A DNA stretch of 64,000 nucleotides from Vibrio pectenicida (GTDB taxonomy: Bacteria > Pseudomonadota > Gammaproteobacteria > Enterobacterales > Vibrionaceae), in assembly GCA_024347015.1 (NCBI GenBank), contig AP024889.1, positions 310,001-374,000 of the forward strand. Reading direction: 5' to 3'. The translations under genes were made by a program, and so were the position numbers. A model generated the notes under the pieces. The model worked only from the letters and a program-made list of their open reading frames with translations, did no database searches and was not told the DNA's origin. Of the stretch, positions 10,102 through 19,569 are shown piece by piece; within the stretch, counting starts at the first letter, position 1, and each line of letters opens with the position of its first letter.

Positions 10102-10133
10102 TCGCAGCCCTACACGACGTAAACGTTGTGAAT

Positions 10134-10223
10134 GCGACACTAGCTCAGATGGTAGAGCACAACCTTGCTAAGGTTGAGGTTACACACTTCTATTGTGAAT
10201 AGTGAACCTCGAGTGTCGCTCTG
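10134..10223 (+). pseudogene. tRNA-Gly-like element 0, T arm replaced by hairpin
   Basis: The acceptor stem (GCGACAC with GTGTCGC), the D arm with GG, and the anticodon stem CAACC/GGTTG are intact, but the anticodon loop reads TTGCTAA (GCT). Instead of a T arm there is a hairpin: GAGGTT (10176-10181) pairs with AACCTC (10205-10210), enclosing CTATT/AATAG. No TTCRA loop exists, so it should not be a translating tRNA. It could be a decayed gene or a structured RNA; see findings. Confidence 0.6.
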
Positions 10224-10264
10224 GGTATACAAGCGGTCATCAAGCTTTAAATGATGAATACGGA

Positions 10265-10341
<77 letters not shown>

Positions 10342-10359
10342 ATTCTCTTTTGAGAATAT

Positions 10360-10435
10360 GCGACACTAGCTCAGTTGGTAGAGCGCAACCTTGCCAAGGT
10401 TGAGGTCACGAGTTCGAGCCTCGTGTGTCGCTCCA
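10360..10435 (+). tRNA. tRNA-Gly(GCC), copy 1
   Basis: A 76-base canonical cloverleaf: acceptor GCGACAC/GTGTCGC, D arm GCTC-AGTTGGTA-GAGC, anticodon loop TTGCCAA, T arm ACGAG-TTCGAGC-CTCGT, discriminator T and encoded CCA. E. coli has its glyVXY tRNA-Gly(GCC) genes in this same orn-queG interval. Confidence 0.97.
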
Positions 10436-10470
10436 ATTTATAGTTACCATCGTACTTAATGATGGTGAGT

Positions 10471-10561
10471 TCAACACTAGCTCAGTTAGCTGAGCGCAAC
10501 CTTACCAAGGTTGAGGTCACGCCTTTTTATTTATAAATAGGGAGCCTCGTGTGTCGCTCCA
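10471..10561 (+). pseudogene. tRNA-Gly-like element 1
   Basis: 91 bases aligned to tRNA-Gly. The acceptor 5' arm reads TCAACAC (two mismatches to GTGTCGC), the D-loop has lost its GG (AGTTAGCT), and the T-loop AGTTC is replaced by a 20-base segment whose core ATTTATAAAT (10529-10538) is self-complementary. GAGG and CCTC close the new arm. The anticodon loop is TTACCAA. CCA remains at the 3' end. Confidence 0.6.
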
Positions 10562-10602
10562 GATATACAAGCAGTCATCATGCTTTAAATGATGAATACG
10601 GA

Positions 10603-10679
<77 letters not shown>

Positions 10680-10683
10680 ATTT

Positions 10684-10770
10684 AAAGGTGTTATGATTTG
10701 CTGGCTCGTCGGGCTCAGCCATTCATAAAGCCCGCGAAGGTTATTGATTCATATCTGGCCCTAGCAGCCA
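10684..10770 (+). pseudogene. tRNA-fMet-like element 1
   Basis: Aligned to tRNA-fMet but with a lost 5' acceptor arm and an 8-base insertion in the anticodon loop. It can fold anew: TTGCTGG (10698-10704) with CTAGCAG (10761-10767) allowing two wobble pairs, and CGGGCT (10710-10715) with AGCCCG (10729-10734). CCA (10768-10770) follows the outer stem directly. Confidence 0.6.
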
Positions 10771-10788
10771 ATTCTCTTTTGAGAATAT

Positions 10789-10864
10789 GCGACACTAGCT
10801 CAGTTGGTAGAGCGCAACCTTGCCAAGGTTGAGGTCACGAGTTCGAGCCTCGTGTGTCGCTCCA
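10789..10864 (+). tRNA. tRNA-Gly(GCC), copy 2
   Basis: Same 76-base sequence as copy 1. It is preceded by a small hairpin (TTCTC-TTTT-GAGAA) that recurs before each tRNA-Gly copy. Confidence 0.97.
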
Positions 10865-10899
10865 ATTTATAGTTACCATCGTACTTAATGATGGGGAGT

Positions 10900-10990
10900 T
10901 CAACACTAGCTCAGTTAGCTGAGCGCAACCTTGCCAAGGTTGAGGTCACGCCTTTTTATTTATAAATAGGGAGCCTCGTGTGTCGCTCCA
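10900..10990 (+). pseudogene. tRNA-Gly-like element 2
   Basis: Same as element 1 except that the anticodon loop is TTGCCAA. It lacks the D-loop GG and the T-loop, has the AT-rich hairpin in place of the T arm, and keeps 3' CCA. Confidence 0.6.
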
Positions 10991-11031
10991 GATATACAAG
11001 CAGTCATCATGCTTTAAATGATGAATACGGA

Positions 11032-11108
<77 letters not shown>

Positions 11109-11112
11109 ATTT

Positions 11113-11199
11113 AAAGGTGTTATGATTTGCTGGCTCGTCGGGCTCAGCCATTCATAAAGCCCGCGAAGGTTATTGATTCATATCTGGCCCTAGCAGCCA
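11113..11199 (+). pseudogene. tRNA-fMet-like element 2
   Basis: Same sequence as fMet-like element 1, 429 bp downstream; same alternative stems and terminal CCA. Confidence 0.6.
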
Positions 11200-11217
11200 A
11201 TTCTCTTTTGAGAATAT

Positions 11218-11293
11218 GCGACACTAGCTCAGTTGGTAGAGCGCAACCTTGCCAAGGTTGAGGTCACGAGTTCGAGCCTCGTGTGTCGCTCCA
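11218..11293 (+). tRNA. tRNA-Gly(GCC), copy 3
   Basis: Same 76-base sequence as copy 1; the last intact tRNA-Gly of the array. Confidence 0.97.
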
Positions 11294-11328
11294 ATTTATA
11301 GTTACCATCGTACTTAATGATGGGGAGT

Positions 11329-11419
11329 TCAACACTAGCTCAGTTAGCTGAGCGCAACCTTGCCAAGGTTGAGGTCACGCCTTTTTATTTATAAATAGGG
11401 AGCCTCGTGTGTCGCTCCA
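11329..11419 (+). pseudogene. tRNA-Gly-like element 3
   Basis: Same as Gly-like element 2, in the third 429-bp unit. Confidence 0.6.
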
Positions 11420-11460
11420 GATATACAAGCAGTCATCATGCTTTAAATGATGAATACGGA

Positions 11461-11537
<77 letters not shown>

Positions 11538-11541
11538 ATTT

Positions 11542-11628
11542 AAAGGTGTTATGATTTGCTGGCTCGTCGGGCTCAGCCATACATAAAGCCCGCGAAGGTC
11601 ATTGATTAATATCTGGCCTTAGCAACCA
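11542..11628 (+). pseudogene. tRNA-fMet-like element 3
   Basis: A diverged copy: the outer stem is TTGCTGG with TTAGCAA, still seven pairs with two wobbles although the 3' arm changed at two positions relative to elements 1 and 2. The inner CGGGCT/AGCCCG stem is unchanged. It ends in CCA. Confidence 0.6.
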
Positions 11629-11646
11629 AGTCTCTTTTGAGTAAAT

Positions 11647-11724
11647 GCGACACTAGCTCAGTTGGTAAAGCGCAACCTTGCCAAGGTTGAGGTCACGCCT
11701 TTTTATTTATAAATTGTCGCTCCA
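11647..11724 (+). pseudogene. Truncated tRNA-Gly fused to Gly-like 3' part
   Basis: The 5' half is a tRNA-Gly with intact GCGACAC and D-loop GG, but the D stem is damaged (GAGC to AAGC). The 3' half is the AT hairpin of the Gly-like elements joined directly to TGTCGCTCCA. The structure suggests a 124-bp deletion relative to a full unit, from inside one tRNA-Gly to inside the neighbouring Gly-like element. Confidence 0.8.
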
Positions 11725-11765
11725 GATATACAAGCAGTCATCATGCTTTAAATGGTGAATACGGA

Positions 11766-11842
<77 letters not shown>

Positions 11843-11846
11843 ATTT

Positions 11847-11933
11847 AAAGGTGTTATGATTTGCTAGCTCGTCGGGCTCAGCCATTCATAAAGCCCGCGA
11901 AGGTCATTGATTAATATCTGGCCCTAGCAACCA
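11847..11933 (+). pseudogene. tRNA-fMet-like element 4
   Basis: The outer stem is fully Watson-Crick here: TTGCTAG (11861-11867) with CTAGCAA (11924-11930). The inner stem is CGGGCT (11873-11878) with AGCCCG (11892-11897). It ends in CCA. Confidence 0.6.
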
Positions 11934-11937
11934 ATTT

Positions 11938-12023
11938 AAAGGTATTATGATTTGCTAGCTTGTCTGGCTCAGCCATTCATAAAGCTAGCGAAGGTCGTTG
12001 GTTAAAATCCGGCCCCCGCAACA
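11938..12023 (+). pseudogene. tRNA-fMet-like element 5
   Basis: The 5' half follows the fMet-like elements but with a changed inner stem that still pairs: CTGGCT (11964-11969) with AGCTAG (11983-11988). The 3' half resembles a normal fMet T arm and acceptor (ATCCGGCCCCCGCAACA), as if converted from an intact gene, and the terminal CCA has lost one C. The outer stem is broken at two pairs. Confidence 0.6.
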
Positions 12024-12041
12024 ATTTTCTTTTGAGAACTT

Positions 12042-12131
12042 ACGATACCTACTCAGTTAATTGAGCTCAGCCTTATCAGCTTGAGATTACACCTTTCTAT
12101 TTATAGTTAGTAAATCTCGTGTGTCGAACTA
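12042..12131 (+). pseudogene. tRNA-Gly-like element 5, most diverged
   Basis: Acceptor arms ACGATAC and GTGTCGA still form six of seven pairs. The T arm is replaced by a hairpin, GAGATT (12083-12088) with AATCTC (12113-12118), enclosing CTAT/ATAG. Compared with element 0 the closing stem has a G-C to A-T exchange. No D-loop GG, no CCA. Confidence 0.5.
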
Positions 12132-12646
12132 AACTTCCCTTTGACTGGATGCTAAATGGCGCAAGTCACAGCTCTTTGTTTAATGCTGTAAAGCTTAAAC
12201 CCATCAAACTTAGAAGTCCTCTGTTTAGACTTTGCAAAGAGATCACTATTGTGCGCTTTAACATAGTGAAGGCCACGGATTAATTGGATTTTAAAAAAGT
12301 GTTAACAGACTTATCCACATATTTTTAATTGTGGATAAAGTGGTGGGTAACCTGATTATTTTGTTATTTTCAGATGAATATAATATGATCTTCAGTTTTA
12401 TTGAGCTTTCAGTTTAATTCTGAAAAGTATCCTAAGTACATGTATACAGAGGTTTTTTCTTTGTTTTTACATGTTTTTTTAAACTACTTACTTGATCATT
12501 AAGTGATTGTTCTTTGATCTTGGTCATTGGCAGTAAATGTGATTAACTTCTGTATCTGAAAGAAAAAAAACAATCAAATTTTGCTTTTTCCACATTTTAT
12601 GTCTTTAGACCTATGTCAAGTTTTTACCTTTGAGGCTATGAAAAAT
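12132..12646. other. Gene-free region with DnaA boxes between tRNAs and queG
   Basis: 515 AT-rich bases without a credible ORF. It contains the inverted DnaA boxes at 12311-12338, a one-mismatch box (TTTTCCACA, 12586-12594), an imperfect hairpin with CACTAT/ATAGTG arms near 12243-12268, and several GATC sites. It is also the 3' flank of queG (minus strand) and of the tRNA array; no U-tract terminator for either was found. Confidence 0.6.
12311..12338. promoter_or_regulatory. Inverted pair of perfect DnaA boxes
   Basis: TTATCCACA (12311-12319) matches the strongest DnaA box consensus and is repeated in inverse orientation as TGTGGATAA (12330-12338), ten bases apart. As an RNA it would also form a 9-bp stem, but no U tract follows. 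The interval between the tRNA-Gly cluster and queG is where I recall E. coli datA to be, a locus that promotes DnaA-ATP hydrolysis. Confidence 0.65.
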
Positions 12647-13759
12647 TTACGCGTCTCTTGGAAGTCCTTTTTGCACTATTCTTATTAGCCTATCTAGCTT
12701 AGTTGATGAAGTAGGGATTTGTGTGATTTGTTGCTCAATTGCCCAATCAAGATGCTCATCTAGTATATCATTTATACCGTATCGCTGTTTGAGTGCATCG
12801 ATAATATTAGCTGAATATGGTGCATTGCCCATCGCGATCGATAAATTTCTTAGCCACTGGAGATGACCTATTCGACGAATCGCTGATCCTTGCATGTTTT
12901 TGAGAAAGGCCTCTTCATTCCAAGAAAAAAGAGTAATAAGATCGGGTGATAATAAAGCTGTTTTGCGATGAAAATCTTCCTCTTGAGTCAATTCAGCGAA
13001 ACGATTCCAAGGGCAGACGAGTTGACAGTCATCACAGCCGTAAATACGATTGCCAATGGCCTTACGAAATTCTTCAGGAATAACGCCATCGAACTCTATC
13101 GTCAAATAAGAAATACAGCGCCGTGCGTCTACTACACCGTCTGAAATAATGGCCTGAGTTGGGCAAGAGGTTTTACAAGATGAGCATTTTCCACAGTCTC
13201 CCTGGTGAGGTGGATCAATAGGCAATGGTAAGTCGACGAGTAATTCGCCTAAGAAGAACCAAGAACCACAGTCTTTATCGAGAATAAGTGAGTGCTTACC
13301 AGTCCAGCCTAAACCTGCTTTTTGTGCCAGTGGGCGCTCTAGTATTGGGGCAGAGTCAACAAAAGGCCTGTAGCCATATTGCCCTACCTCTTGTTCTATT
13401 TTTTGTCCGAGCTTTTTTAGCTGCTTACGGACTAATTTATGATAATCTCGACCGAGTGCGTAACGACTAATGTAGGCATGATTTGGTTCTGAAAGGTTGG
13501 TTGCAAACTGAGCTTCTGGAGGAAGGTAATCCATGCGAACACTAATTACTCTTAAAGTACCGGGTACAAGCTCTTCGGGTCTTGCTCGCATCATTCCATG
13601 GCGAGCCATCCAGTCCATATCGCCATGATATCCAGCGTTCAGCCAGTTTTGTAAAGCCGTTTCGTGCTCTCGTAAGTCTATATCGCAAATACCAGCCTGC
13701 TGAAAGCCGAGCTCATTTGCCCAGACTTTGATCTTGTTTGCTAGCTCTTGATAGTTCAT
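12647..13759 (-). CDS. queG: Epoxyqueuosine reductase QueG
   Basis: Last enzyme of queuosine synthesis: a cobalamin and 2 x [4Fe-4S] protein that reduces epoxyqueuosine in the wobble position of tRNAs with GUN anticodons. The 370-residue protein has the ferredoxin-like cluster CGKCSSCKTSCP in the middle, followed by CISYLTIE and the second cluster set YGCDDCQLVCPWN. The N-terminal half (YHGDMDWMARH, then VISVRMDYLP) is typical of the cobalamin-binding part, and the C-terminus is HEAT-like. It diverges from tsaE. In E. coli nnr lies between queG and tsaE; here the 199-base gap has no room for it. Confidence 0.95.
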   Translation of the reverse strand: MNYQELANKIKVWANELGFQQAGICDIDLREHETALQNWLNAGYHGDMDWMARHGMMRARPEELVPGTLRVISVRMDYLPPEAQFATNLSEPNHAYISRYALGRDYHKLVRKQLKKLGQKIEQEVGQYGYRPFVDSAPILERPLAQKAGLGWTGKHSLILDKDCGSWFFLGELLVDLPLPIDPPHQGDCGKCSSCKTSCPTQAIISDGVVDARRCISYLTIEFDGVIPEEFRKAIGNRIYGCDDCQLVCPWNRFAELTQEEDFHRKTALLSPDLITLFSWNEEAFLKNMQGSAIRRIGHLQWLRNLSIAMGNAPYSANIIDALKQRYGINDILDEHLDWAIEQQITQIPTSSTKLDRLIRIVQKGLPRDA

Positions 13760-13958
13760 GCTTACAGCTCAGTAAAATGGGCATCGGATCTTAACGGATC
13801 TTTTTTATTGGATCTAGCAGCCAAAACAAAGAATTCATGCCAAAATAACAAGAATTTGGTTTTTACTTACACAACAGAGCTTGTCTGATAAATCCAACCC
13901 AGTTTACTATTCTTAGTTCTTTTATTTTCATATAGCCACCTAATAGAGATTTATCTTC

Positions 13959-14420
13959 ATGACCACGAAACAGTTTGCCCTTAAAGACGAACTTGCCACC
14001 ATTCAGCTTGGGGCACTATTGGCAAATTTATGTACTCAGCAAACAACGATCTATTTACATGGAGACTTAGGAGCTGGTAAAACGACTTTGAGTCGAGGTT
14101 TTGTGAGGGCGCTTGGTCATTCTGGCAATGTAAAAAGTCCAACTTACACCTTAGTTGAGCCATATGAATTAGGGTTGTGGCAGGTTTACCACTTTGATCT
14201 CTATCGTCTATCGGATCCTGAGGAGTTAGAGTTTATGGGGATTCGAGATTATTTTACTTCTGATGCGATTTGTTTGGTGGAATGGCCAGAGAAAGGTAAA
14301 GGGTTACTTCCCAATGCTGATTTAGATATTGTGTTAATTTATGACAATGAGCAACGTAACGTGGAGATCGTTGCTAACAGTGATTATGGTTCTCATTTAG
14401 TTGAACAGTTGGAGTTATGA
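13959..14420 (+). CDS. tsaE: tRNA t6A synthesis ATPase TsaE
   Basis: A 153-residue P-loop ATPase that works with TsaB and TsaD to put threonylcarbamoyl on A37 of ANN-decoding tRNAs. Walker A is GDLGAGKTT near residue 35; [10 protein letters not shown] and YHFDLYRL are family motifs, and CLVEWPEKG follows the beta strand with the Walker B role. The ATG start gives the standard N-terminus, although the upstream SD (TAGAGATTTATCTTC) is weak. The stop overlaps the next start in ATGA, so translation of amiB is probably coupled. Confidence 0.95.
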   Translation: MTTKQFALKDELATIQLGALLANLCTQQTTIYLHGDLGAGKTTLSRGFVRALGHSGNVKSPTYTLVEPYELGLWQVYHFDLYRLSDPEELEFMGIRDYFTSDAICLVEWPEKGKGLLPNADLDIVLIYDNEQRNVEIVANSDYGSHLVEQLEL

Positions 14421-16132
14421 CAGTCAATAAATTTTCTAAGTTTGTCTGCGCTTTTGGGCTTTTTATTTTTCCTATATTAGTTTGGGCAAATGCTTTGGAA
14501 GGCGTGCGTGTTTGGCCATCTCCTGATGAAACGCGAGTTGTTATCGATCTCGCCTCAGAAGCAGAGTTCAGCTATTTCTCACTCAGCAGTCCTCAAAGAT
14601 TGGTCGTTGATCTTAAACAGACAAGTTTAAGTACTAAGCTGCCGATTAATGTTACCGATAGCCCAGTTTTAAAGAAAATTCGGCAGAGTTCACCTCCAGA
14701 AAAGGGGACTTACCGTTTGGTACTTGAGTTAAAAAACCGTATTGCTCCTCAGTTGTTTAAGCTTGCACCAACTCCGGGTGGCCAATATGGTCACCGTTTA
14801 GTTATTGATATGCCTCATGGAGCGATATCATCCTCTGCAAAACTGACGTCGAAATCTATTACACCCCAAGTGAGTCGTGATGTATCACAGTTACATGGAA
14901 CGGCTGATATTGTTGTGGCAATTGATGCCGGGCATGGAGGAGAAGACCCTGGTTCTATAGGCCCTTCACGCAAGTATGAAAAACATGCAACTCTCGCAAT
15001 TTCAAAAAAAATTGCAGATCAGATTAATGCAGTCCCGGGAATGAAAGCGGTATTAACTCGCCGCGGTGATTATTTTGTTAACCTTAATAAGCGTTCTGAA
15101 ATTGCCCGAACTAATAAAGCACATTTATTGGTCTCGGTACATGCTGATGCGTTTAGTTCTCCTCAGCCACGCGGTGGCTCAGTATTTGTACTTAATACTC
15201 GTCGAGCTAATTCAGAAATTGCCCGTTGGGTTGAAAACCACGAAGAACAATCTCAACTACTTGGTGGTGCTGGTGAAGTACTTGCCAAGAATAATAGCGA
15301 TAAAAACATCAGTCAGACATTGTTGGATTTGCAATTTAGTCATTCTCAAAAGGAGGGATATAAGGTTGCGACTCACCTCCTCAAAGAAATGGGAAGTGCT
15401 GGTATTAAGCTGCATAAAAAGAATCCGGTTAATGCGAGTTTGGCTGTATTGAAGTCTCCCGATATCCCATCAGTATTAGTAGAAACGGGGTTTATTTCTA
15501 ATCCAACAGAAGAAAGGTTACTATTTCAACGTAGTCACCAAGACAAACTCGCGCGCGCGTTAGCTAAAGCGATTGTTCAGTACTTTGAAGCCAGTCCCCC
15601 AGAAGGTACTTTATTCGCTAATCGAGGTAAATCGATCAAACACAAAGTTCAACGAGGTGAATCGCTTTCTGTTATTGCCAAGCAGTATGGGACCACCACT
15701 CGGGTTCTTATGCAGTCTAATAAGTTAACAAGTTCAAGTTTGGCGGTTGGGCAGTTACTGACGATACCAGGAGCGCAAGGTTCAGTGCCAGTACCTAGAC
15801 TCAGCAATCCAGTTGAAACGAAAACCATTACTCACAAAGTCGAAAAAGGTGAATATCTAGGTAAAATAGCGACAAGATATAAGGTCCCTATTACTGATAT
15901 TAAACGAGAAAATAACCTACGCTCAGATACTCTTAAATTGGGTCAGAAATTGCGTATTACTGTTAGCCTGAAAGACCAGCCTTTGAAAAAGCATAAAGTC
16001 AAACGGGGAGAGTTTCTCGGCAAAATAGCCCGTCAATATGGTGTTGGTGTGAGTGTGATTCGTCAAGCGAACAATCTACGTACTGATACACTCGCCGTTG
16101 GGCAGGTACTCATTATTCCTAATAGACACTAA
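14417..16132 (+). CDS. amiB: N-acetylmuramoyl-L-alanine amidase AmiB, three LysM
   Basis: A periplasmic zinc amidase that splits septal peptidoglycan when activated by EnvC (encoded at 2436) or NlpD. Order of parts in 571 residues: signal peptide (about 1-25), AMIN domain (about 28-125), Amidase_3 catalytic domain with zinc and catalytic residues in [10 protein letters not shown], the E of KYEKHA, the H of VSVHAD and the E of VETGFISN, then three LysM repeats beginning [20 protein letters not shown] and [11 protein letters not shown]. coli AmiB, as I recall, is about 445 residues with one LysM, so this is the longer Vibrio form. It starts in an ATGA overlap with tsaE and ends two bases before mutL. 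Confidence 0.93.
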   Translation: MTVNKFSKFVCAFGLFIFPILVWANALEGVRVWPSPDETRVVIDLASEAEFSYFSLSSPQRLVVDLKQTSLSTKLPINVTDSPVLKKIRQSSPPEKGTYRLVLELKNRIAPQLFKLAPTPGGQYGHRLVIDMPHGAISSSAKLTSKSITPQVSRDVSQLHGTADIVVAIDAGHGGEDPGSIGPSRKYEKHATLAISKKIADQINAVPGMKAVLTRRGDYFVNLNKRSEIARTNKAHLLVSVHADAFSSPQPRGGSVFVLNTRRANSEIARWVENHEEQSQLLGGAGEVLAKNNSDKNISQTLLDLQFSHSQKEGYKVATHLLKEMGSAGIKLHKKNPVNASLAVLKSPDIPSVLVETGFISNPTEERLLFQRSHQDKLARALAKAIVQYFEASPPEGTLFANRGKSIKHKVQRGESLSVIAKQYGTTTRVLMQSNKLTSSSLAVGQLLTIPGAQGSVPVPRLSNPVETKTITHKVEKGEYLGKIATRYKVPITDIKRENNLRSDTLKLGQKLRITVSLKDQPLKKHKVKRGEFLGKIARQYGVGVSVIRQANNLRTDTLAVGQVLIIPNRH

Positions 16133-16133
16133 T

Positions 16134-18128
16134 ATGACTATTAAAATTTTGCCAGCGCGACTGGCTAACCAGATTGCTGCAGGCGAAGTTGTTGAAAGAC
16201 CTGCATCCGTTGTTAAAGAGCTAGTGGAAAATAGCCTAGATTCTGGCGCTACTCGTATCGATGTAGATATAGAAAAAGGTGGCTCAAAGCTTATTCGTGT
16301 TCGGGATAATGGTAAAGGTATTACTAAAGAAGAGTTGAGTTTGGCTTTGAGTCGTCATGCGACATCCAAAATTGACTCTCTCGATGATCTTGAAGCGATT
16401 ATGAGCTTGGGTTTTCGAGGTGAAGCATTAGCGAGTATTAGCTCTGTATCACGTTTAACGCTTACGTCTCGAACTGTTGTTCAAGAACAGGCTTGGTCGG
16501 CATATAGCGAAGGACGAGACATGCAGGTTAAACTTCAACCTACAGCTCACCCCATAGGTACTACGGTTGAAGTATTAGACTTATTTTTTAATACTCCAGC
16601 CCGGCGTAAGTTCCTTCGTACTGAAAAAACTGAGTTTACTCACATTGATGAGTTACTTAAACGTATTGCGTTGAGTCGCTTTGAGGTGACTATAAATCTT
16701 AGACATAATGGTAAAATTGTTAAGCAATATCGAGCTGCTCAGACAAAGGTTCAAGAAGAGAAACGTATTGCAGCCGTTTGTGGTAGTGCTTTTGTTCGTA
16801 ACATGCTCAACATTGAACTTGAGCATAATGGGCTTAAGTTGCATGGTTGGATAACGACTCCAGATGGAGCACGACAACAAAGTGATCTTCAATACTGTTA
16901 CGTAAATGGCCGCATGATGCGTGATAAACTTATTAACCATGCAATACGACAAAGTTATCAAAACACTTTACGTCCAGAGCAATTTGCAACTTATGTGTTG
17001 TTTATTGAGTTAGAACCTAAGCAAGTTGATGTCAATGTTCATCCAGCTAAGCATGAAGTTCGCTTTCATCAAGCTCGCTTAGTTCATGATTTTATTTATC
17101 AGGCGCTCAGTGATGCTTTAGCCCAAACTGCTCATATCGAAAAGCCACATATTAATGTTGCTGCCTTTAACGAGAACAAACTATCACATATGGATGATGA
17201 GCATGTCGGCACTAAAGGAGATGACTCTGCTGTGGTTTGTGATTCAACCTGCGGTACAGTTGAACAAGTACCTACCTATACACATAAAATTAACTACCCA
17301 AAAGAGAGTTCTTTGGCAGGGAAGTCAAGCCAGGTTCGTGAAGTTAGTCACGTAAATAATTGGCTTAGTAATGGTGAGGGAATAAGAGGTAAGCCCCCGA
17401 CTAAGAAGCAATTTGGAGAGTCTTCCCCAAGTAAAAAAAATGTTGATGCCTATGCACAATTACTTAGAAACCCGATAACAGATACTGTATGTCGATTTGA
17501 TGCGCTCAGTGAAACTGAACACCAGGCAGATACGATGCCTGCTAATGTGTTTGATGAAACTATTGAGGCATTAGGAAAGGCTATTTGTATGACTGATGGT
17601 CAGTATGTGTTAATGGGCGATAACAAGGGGGTGAGAATAGTCTCACTTGTTCAAGCGGAGCGTATACGTATTAAAGGCCAACTTAATGTCCATGAAGGCA
17701 GTTTAAAATGTCAGCCCTTACTTGTCCCTTTATCATTAACGTTAAGTTCATCTCAGATGTTGGCTGCAGAGCAGAATATGTCCATTCTGATTCATCTCGG
17801 TATCGATATAAAACAACGTAATTCTTCTTCCTTGATGGTGATGGGGGTACCTCAACCTCTTCGACAGCAAAATTTACAACAACTGTTGCCAGATCTTTTA
17901 TCTTACGCCGCTTTGATGGCAGAGAGAGAGCAAAATTTGCATCTAAAGGAACTTTCTGACTGGTTAACTAATCAAATCACCCAGGTTAAAAGTGTCTACA
18001 CTTTGTCGGAAGCTATTCACATCATTACGGATATTGAGCAGCTATGGCAAGGCAGTTTGCCTCTCGACGATCGTACTTTTGTGTGTCCTGTTGATTTATC
18101 TACAATCACTGCAGCGATGAAATTATGA
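16134..18128 (+). CDS. mutL: DNA mismatch repair protein MutL
   Basis: Links MutS recognition to MutH nicking and UvrD unwinding in methyl-directed repair. Its 664 residues begin with a GHKL ATPase domain: [11 protein letters not shown] (motif I), DNGKGI (II), ATSKI and [10 protein letters not shown] (III). A low-conservation linker (about 340-465) leads to the C-terminal dimerisation domain. The DQHAxxE endonuclease motif of MutH-less bacteria is absent, as expected for an organism with MutH. The frame is open 12 codons further up, inside amiB, but [20 protein letters not shown] is the family start; the ATG comes one base after the amiB stop, so coupling rather than a strong SD probably drives it. 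Confidence 0.96.
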   Translation: MTIKILPARLANQIAAGEVVERPASVVKELVENSLDSGATRIDVDIEKGGSKLIRVRDNGKGITKEELSLALSRHATSKIDSLDDLEAIMSLGFRGEALASISSVSRLTLTSRTVVQEQAWSAYSEGRDMQVKLQPTAHPIGTTVEVLDLFFNTPARRKFLRTEKTEFTHIDELLKRIALSRFEVTINLRHNGKIVKQYRAAQTKVQEEKRIAAVCGSAFVRNMLNIELEHNGLKLHGWITTPDGARQQSDLQYCYVNGRMMRDKLINHAIRQSYQNTLRPEQFATYVLFIELEPKQVDVNVHPAKHEVRFHQARLVHDFIYQALSDALAQTAHIEKPHINVAAFNENKLSHMDDEHVGTKGDDSAVVCDSTCGTVEQVPTYTHKINYPKESSLAGKSSQVREVSHVNNWLSNGEGIRGKPPTKKQFGESSPSKKNVDAYAQLLRNPITDTVCRFDALSETEHQADTMPANVFDETIEALGKAICMTDGQYVLMGDNKGVRIVSLVQAERIRIKGQLNVHEGSLKCQPLLVPLSLTLSSSQMLAAEQNMSILIHLGIDIKQRNSSSLMVMGVPQPLRQQNLQQLLPDLLSYAALMAEREQNLHLKELSDWLTNQITQVKSVYTLSEAIHIITDIEQLWQGSLPLDDRTFVCPVDLSTITAAMKL

Positions 18129-19072
18129 AACAAGACCTACCCTTGGCCCTTTTTTTAATGGGGCCAACTGCATCAGGCAAAACAGATTTAGCTATTCAGC
18201 TGAGAAAGAAATTTCCAGTCGAAATTATTTCTGTTGATTCCGCTCTTATCTATAAAGGTATGGATATAGGAACGGCTAAACCTGATAATAATGAACTGGT
18301 GCAAGCGCCACATCGCTTAATTGATATTTTAGACCCTAGAAAATCTTATTCGGCTGCAGATTTTCGTCGCGATGCGCTCAAGGAAATGCACGAAATTTCG
18401 CAGCAAGGTAAAATTCCTCTGTTGGTTGGAGGAACAATGCTCTATTACAAAGCGTTATTGGAAGGTTTGTCACCACTACCGGCTGCAAATCCTGAAATCC
18501 GTCAGCAAATTGAACAAGAGGCATTGACGCATGGCTGGGATATACTGCACGATCAATTGAAGCAAGTTGACCCTGTCTCTGCTGAGCGAATACACCCTAA
18601 TGATCCTCAAAGATTGTCTAGGGCATTGGAAGTGTATAGAATTTCAGGTAAAACATTAACTGAACTAACTGAAACGAAGGGGGACAGCCTTCCGTATAGA
18701 GTTAGACAGTTTGCAATCGCTCCCAAGGAAAGATCTGAGCTCCATCGCCGCATCGAGCTGCGATTTGATCAGATGATAAAAGCAGGATTTGAAAATGAAG
18801 TTAGGGCTTTATATGCTCGTAAGGACCTTCATCCAGATCTTCCTTCTATTCGTTGTGTGGGTTATCGGCAGATGTGGGACTATTTGGATGGAAGTGGTAC
18901 ACTCGACGAAGCTATTTTTAAAGGCGTTTGTGCTACCCGCCAGTTGGCCAAGCGACAGATCACCTGGTTACGCAGCTGGGATGAACTAACTTGGTTAGAT
19001 AGCGAAAACATAGAACAAGCATTGGAAACCGTATCAAATACCATAGTGTCTGATGGTTTTAGCTGTGTATAA
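18125..19072 (+). CDS. miaA: tRNA dimethylallyltransferase MiaA
   Basis: Transfers dimethylallyl to A37 of tRNAs reading UNN codons, the first step of ms2i6A. The 315-residue protein has the P-loop [11 protein letters not shown] near residue 13, then [16 protein letters not shown], the HRLIDILDP motif and [15 protein letters not shown]. The ATG overlaps the mutL stop (ATGA). In E. coli miaA-hfq-hflX is one heat-inducible operon, and the same order follows here. Confidence 0.96.
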   Translation: MKQDLPLALFLMGPTASGKTDLAIQLRKKFPVEIISVDSALIYKGMDIGTAKPDNNELVQAPHRLIDILDPRKSYSAADFRRDALKEMHEISQQGKIPLLVGGTMLYYKALLEGLSPLPAANPEIRQQIEQEALTHGWDILHDQLKQVDPVSAERIHPNDPQRLSRALEVYRISGKTLTELTETKGDSLPYRVRQFAIAPKERSELHRRIELRFDQMIKAGFENEVRALYARKDLHPDLPSIRCVGYRQMWDYLDGSGTLDEAIFKGVCATRQLAKRQITWLRSWDELTWLDSENIEQALETVSNTIVSDGFSCV

Positions 19073-19222
19073 TGTGATCGCTTTTGCGTGAATGCACCTT
19101 GTAAAAGATTAGTTACTTGAAATTTGACCTTAAAGCCATCATAACAAGTAACGTCAGGGTGTTTTTTATTCGTTTAGCTCAGATGCAAAGGCGCACCTAG
19201 TTTTTCGCGCACCACTAGCTAA

Positions 19223-19525
<303 letters not shown>

Positions 19526-19569
19526 TACTCTGAACCCAATTAATAATATTACTTTAAGGAGTTGATTGC

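Noticed and set aside
16134..18128. MutL truncated because the endonuclease motif is missing
   Set aside because: MutL of MutH-containing gammaproteobacteria lacks DQHAxxE; length and C-terminal domain are normal.
19117..19140. Sigma-32 promoter before hfq
   Set aside because: CTTGAAA fits the -35, but the expected CCCCATNT -10 is matched at only about half of its positions.
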